Origin: CAWCDJ01 sp963794265
GTDB lineage: Bacteria; Acidobacteriota; Terriglobia; Bryobacterales; Bryobacteraceae
DNA: 64,000 nt
NCBI GenBank assembly: GCA_963794265.1
Contig: CAWCDJ010000004.1
Coordinates: 310,001 to 374,000, forward strand
Direction: 5' to 3'
In this document: positions 62,160 to 64,000 of the stretch, piece by piece
How the letters are laid out: each line of letters starts with the position of its first letter
Position numbering within the stretch: position 1 is the stretch's first letter
Made by a program: the position numbers and the translations under genes
The notes under the pieces: model-generated
Database searches by the model: none
Seen by the model: only the letters and a program-made list of their open reading frames with translations
What the model was told of the DNA's origin: nothing

Positions 62160-62966
62160 ATGCGAATCCGCCGCACCGCCCGCTCCCTTACGGCCGCGGC
62201 TCTGTGTGTGCTTGCCGGCTGCGGGGCGGATCGAGCCGCCCTCACCGTATCCGCCGCCGCCAGCCTGCAGCAACCCCTTCAGCAACTTGCCCGCGCCTAT
62301 GAGAATTCCCACCCCGGCGCCTCCATCGCCCTCAATTTCGGCGGCTCCGGAATGCTCGCCGAGCAAATTGAGCAGGGCGCCCCCGCAGACATCTTCTTCC
62401 CGGCCGCGCCCCAGCCGATGGATTCGCTTGCCGCCGAAGGCCTCATCCTGCCGGACACCCGCCGCGACCTTCTCAGCAACCGGGTGGTCCTCATCGTTCC
62501 GCAAAATGCCTCCGCGCCGGACGGATTCGCCGCACTGGCCTCGCCGTCCGTCAAACTGCTGGCACTGGGCGACCCCGCCACCGTTCCCGCCGGAGACTAC
62601 GGCCGCGCGGTGCTCCGTTCGCTCGGCCTTTGGAATGCAGTGCAATCCAAGCTGGTCCTGGCCAAGGACGTCCGGCAGGTTCTCACCTACGTGGAGACCG
62701 GTAACGCCGACGCCGGCATCGTGTATGCCACCGACGCCGCGCAGTCCGGCGGAGTGAAGGTGGTGGCCCTGGCGCCCGCGGGCAGTCATCCTCCGGTGGT
62801 CTACCCCGCGGCGGTTCTGCGCCGCAGCGCCCACCCGGCCGCCGCCCGCGCGTTTCTCGACTACCTGTCGGGCGCCACAGAGCCGCGACCGTCAGGGAGC
62901 GGGCCTGGCTTTGCCGGGGCACGCGCGGTTTTCGAACGCGACGGCTTTACGGTGGTGGCCCGGTGA
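62160..62966 (+). CDS. modA: Molybdate-binding lipoprotein ModA with repeat-derived segments
   Basis: 268 residues from ATG 62160. Lipoprotein signal with lipobox VLAGC (Cys about 20). The periplasmic type II binding fold shows LTVSAAASLQQPLQQLARAYE, FGGSGMLAEQIEQGAPADIFFPA, the ligand-site NRVVLIVPQ, LALGDPATVPAGDYGR, TYVETGNADAGIVYATDA and RAVFERDGFTVV. The C-terminal segment LSGATEPRPSGSGPGFAGARAVFE replaces the usual very short LSSPEARAVF; the extra residues are encoded by an interspersed repeat (62877-62904). The signal peptide region (62178-62205) is also a near-copy of the same repeat. It overlaps modBC by GTGA. Confidence 0.9.
   Translation: MRIRRTARSLTAAALCVLAGCGADRAALTVSAAASLQQPLQQLARAYENSHPGASIALNFGGSGMLAEQIEQGAPADIFFPAAPQPMDSLAAEGLILPDTRRDLLSNRVVLIVPQNASAPDGFAALASPSVKLLALGDPATVPAGDYGRAVLRSLGLWNAVQSKLVLAKDVRQVLTYVETGNADAGIVYATDAAQSGGVKVVALAPAGSHPPVVYPAAVLRRSAHPAAARAFLDYLSGATEPRPSGSGPGFAGARAVFERDGFTVVAR
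62178..62205 (+). repeat. Interspersed 28-bp repeat inside modA signal-peptide coding region
   Basis: 26 of 28 bases match 41448-41475 (only positions g/t and t/c differ). In frame it encodes ARSLTAAALC, the hydrophobic core of the ModA lipoprotein signal. The copy lies in direct orientation relative to 41448-41475. Confidence 0.75.
62877..62904 (-). repeat. Interspersed 28-bp repeat inserted near the end of modA
   Basis: Exact reverse complement of 41448-41475. In the modA frame it encodes TEPRPSGSG within a stretch absent from ordinary ModA proteins. It preserves the frame and does not introduce stops. Confidence 0.92.
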
Positions 62967-64000
62967 GCCCGCTTTGGATTTCCATCAAAACCGCGTTGGC
63001 CGCAACCGCGCTGACCTTCGTGCTTGGCCTGGCGGCCGCCCGCGCGCTCTCCACCTGGCGCGGACGCGGCCGCGCGCTGATCGATGGCATCCTGACTCTG
63101 CCGCTGGTCCTGCCGCCAACCGTGGTCGGCTTCTTTCTGCTGCTGATCTTCGGGCGGCGCTCCGCCATCGGGCAACTGCTGGCGCAAATCGGGATCACCG
63201 TAGCCTTCTCCTGGCCGGCCACCGTAATCGCCGCTACCGTGGTGGCCTTCCCCCTGATGTACCGCACCGCGCTGGGCGCGTTCGAGCAGGTCAACCCCAA
63301 CCTGCTGGATGCCGCCCGCACCCTCGGCGCCGGCGAATGGCGCACGTTCCGGCACGTGTGGCTGCCGCTTGCCTGGCCCGGGGTTCTGGCGGGCACCGTG
63401 CTGGCCTTCGCCCGCGCGCTAGGCGAGTTCGGCGCCACCCTCATGCTGGCGGGCAATATTCCCGGGCGCACCCAGACCATGCCCATCGCTATCTTCTTCG
63501 CGGCGGAAGGCGGTGACCTTCACCGCGCGCTGCTCTGGGTGATGATGACGGTCGCCATGTCGCTCGGGGCCATCGCCGCGCTGAACACCTGGGCCCGCCC
63601 GCGCCCCATCCGGGTACCCGCCCCGGCCGAACCGGCCAATGGAGTTGCGTTGGCGCCCGCGCTCCCCCCGCGCGCGCCGGCAGGCTCCGGAGGCAGTCTC
63701 GAAGTGAAGGGCCGCAAACGCTACCCGGCGTTCGAGTGGAACGCCTCCTTTCGCACCCGCGGCGGAACGCTCGGACTGCTCGGCGCCTCCGGCTCCGGCA
63801 AAAGCATGACCCTTCGCGCGATTGCCGGCCTGGTGACGCCAGATGAGGGCCGCATCGTACTCAACGGCCGGGTGCTGTTCGATTCCGCCGCCGGCATCCG
63901 CGTCCCGCCCGCCGCCCGGCGCGTGGGCATCGTCTTCCAGGACTACGCCCTGTTTCCCCACCTCACGGTGCGCCAGAACATCGGATTCGGCATGCGCACA
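62963..64000 (+). CDS. modBC: ModB-ModC fusion: molybdate ABC transporter permease and ATPase (partial, runs off window)
   Basis: Starts at GTG 62963 overlapping the modA stop (GTGA) and stays open to 64000 (346 codons), ending within the ATPase domain. The N-terminal half (about 1-215) is ModB: VSPLWISIKTALAATALTFVLG, the LPLVLPPTVVGFFLLL signature, and the EAA-like loop DAARTLGAGEWRTFRHVWLPL followed by GEFGATLMLAG. A linker of about 35 residues, rich in Pro and Ala, leads directly in frame into the ModC ATPase, with GLLGASGSGKSMTLRAIAGL (Walker A, about 275) and VGIVFQDYALFPHLTVRQNI (Q-loop). No stop or start lies between. ModC is normally a separate gene; fused ModBC proteins occur in some lineages. 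Confidence 0.92.
   Translation, partial: MSPLWISIKTALAATALTFVLGLAAARALSTWRGRGRALIDGILTLPLVLPPTVVGFFLLLIFGRRSAIGQLLAQIGITVAFSWPATVIAATVVAFPLMYRTALGAFEQVNPNLLDAARTLGAGEWRTFRHVWLPLAWPGVLAGTVLAFARALGEFGATLMLAGNIPGRTQTMPIAIFFAAEGGDLHRALLWVMMTVAMSLGAIAALNTWARPRPIRVPAPAEPANGVALAPALPPRAPAGSGGSLEVKGRKRYPAFEWNASFRTRGGTLGLLGASGSGKSMTLRAIAGLVTPDEGRIVLNGRVLFDSAAGIRVPPAARRVGIVFQDYALFPHLTVRQNIGFGMRT

Overview
The window is about 64 kb of GC-rich bacterial chromosome. Its gene content points to an Acidobacteriota member of the Solibacter/Bryobacterales type: an 816-aa FtsX/MacB-type permease of the acidobacterial duplicated orphan permease (ADOP) class, an Oar-like TonB-dependent receptor with a carboxypeptidase-regulatory plug extension, many secreted peptidases (S9, CocE/NonD, M14, M28, penicillin-acylase type), a PEP-CTERM protein, and several small interspersed repeats. 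The lineage is inferred from family content; no 16S rRNA gene is present.

Positions 1-9070 are a decayed accessory region ending at a tRNA-Cys gene. It holds the end of an MFS permease, a frameshifted macB remnant, and three ISL3-family insertion sequences. Two IS copies of 1308 bp with identical transposases lie in opposite orientation (2275-3582 and 4472-5779); the third (6096-7441) belongs to a different subgroup. Perfect 8-bp target duplications allow two interrupted genes to be rebuilt by eye: a secreted GH43-like protein with a 68-residue internal duplication, and a pentapeptide-repeat protein. The right-hand 1308-bp IS has no target duplication and truncates both genes, so it looks like a deletion junction. 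Beyond the IS cluster are two small ORFs, a truncated CHC2/TOPRIM primase and a 22-codon integrase start fused to it, just downstream of tRNA-Cys. This looks like the scar of an element integrated at that tRNA.

Positions 9257-46400 are dense, ordinary chromosomal genes: secreted S9 peptidase; an overlapping yggS-glycosyltransferase-CocE hydrolase set; the Oar-like receptor with a strong terminator; proline dehydrogenase; two small membrane proteins; a class A penicillin-binding protein followed by two TPR proteins; a FAD oxidoreductase and a HGSNAT/YeiB-like acyltransferase; BrkB; a penicillin-acylase-like enzyme; HpcH/HpaI aldolase; a RibD-type reductase; RsgA; an UPF0173 hydrolase; an alpha/beta hydrolase lacking its nucleophile serine; rhodanese; a beta-lactamase-like/NamZ fusion; an MFS exporter; an ArgD-like aminotransferase; and a 1005-aa M14 carboxypeptidase.

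Positions 46400-64000 hold an ECF sigma factor, a membrane partner and a serine hydrolase, a trehalase-like glycosidase, an isoprenylcysteine methyltransferase-like protein, a PEP-CTERM protein next to three 18-bp repeats at exact 23-bp spacing, a thioesterase-like protein, an M28 peptidase, the ADOP permease, an acyl-CoA synthetase, a DUF5995 protein, and the start of a molybdate transport operon. That operon has modA carrying copies of an interspersed 28-bp repeat at both ends of its coding sequence, followed by modB fused in frame to modC and running off the window.

Main themes: extracellular peptide and envelope turnover (peptidases, muropeptide enzymes, receptor, PBP), and small-scale genome plasticity (ISL3 insertions, a tRNA scar, palindromic repeats, and a repeat that has entered coding sequence).
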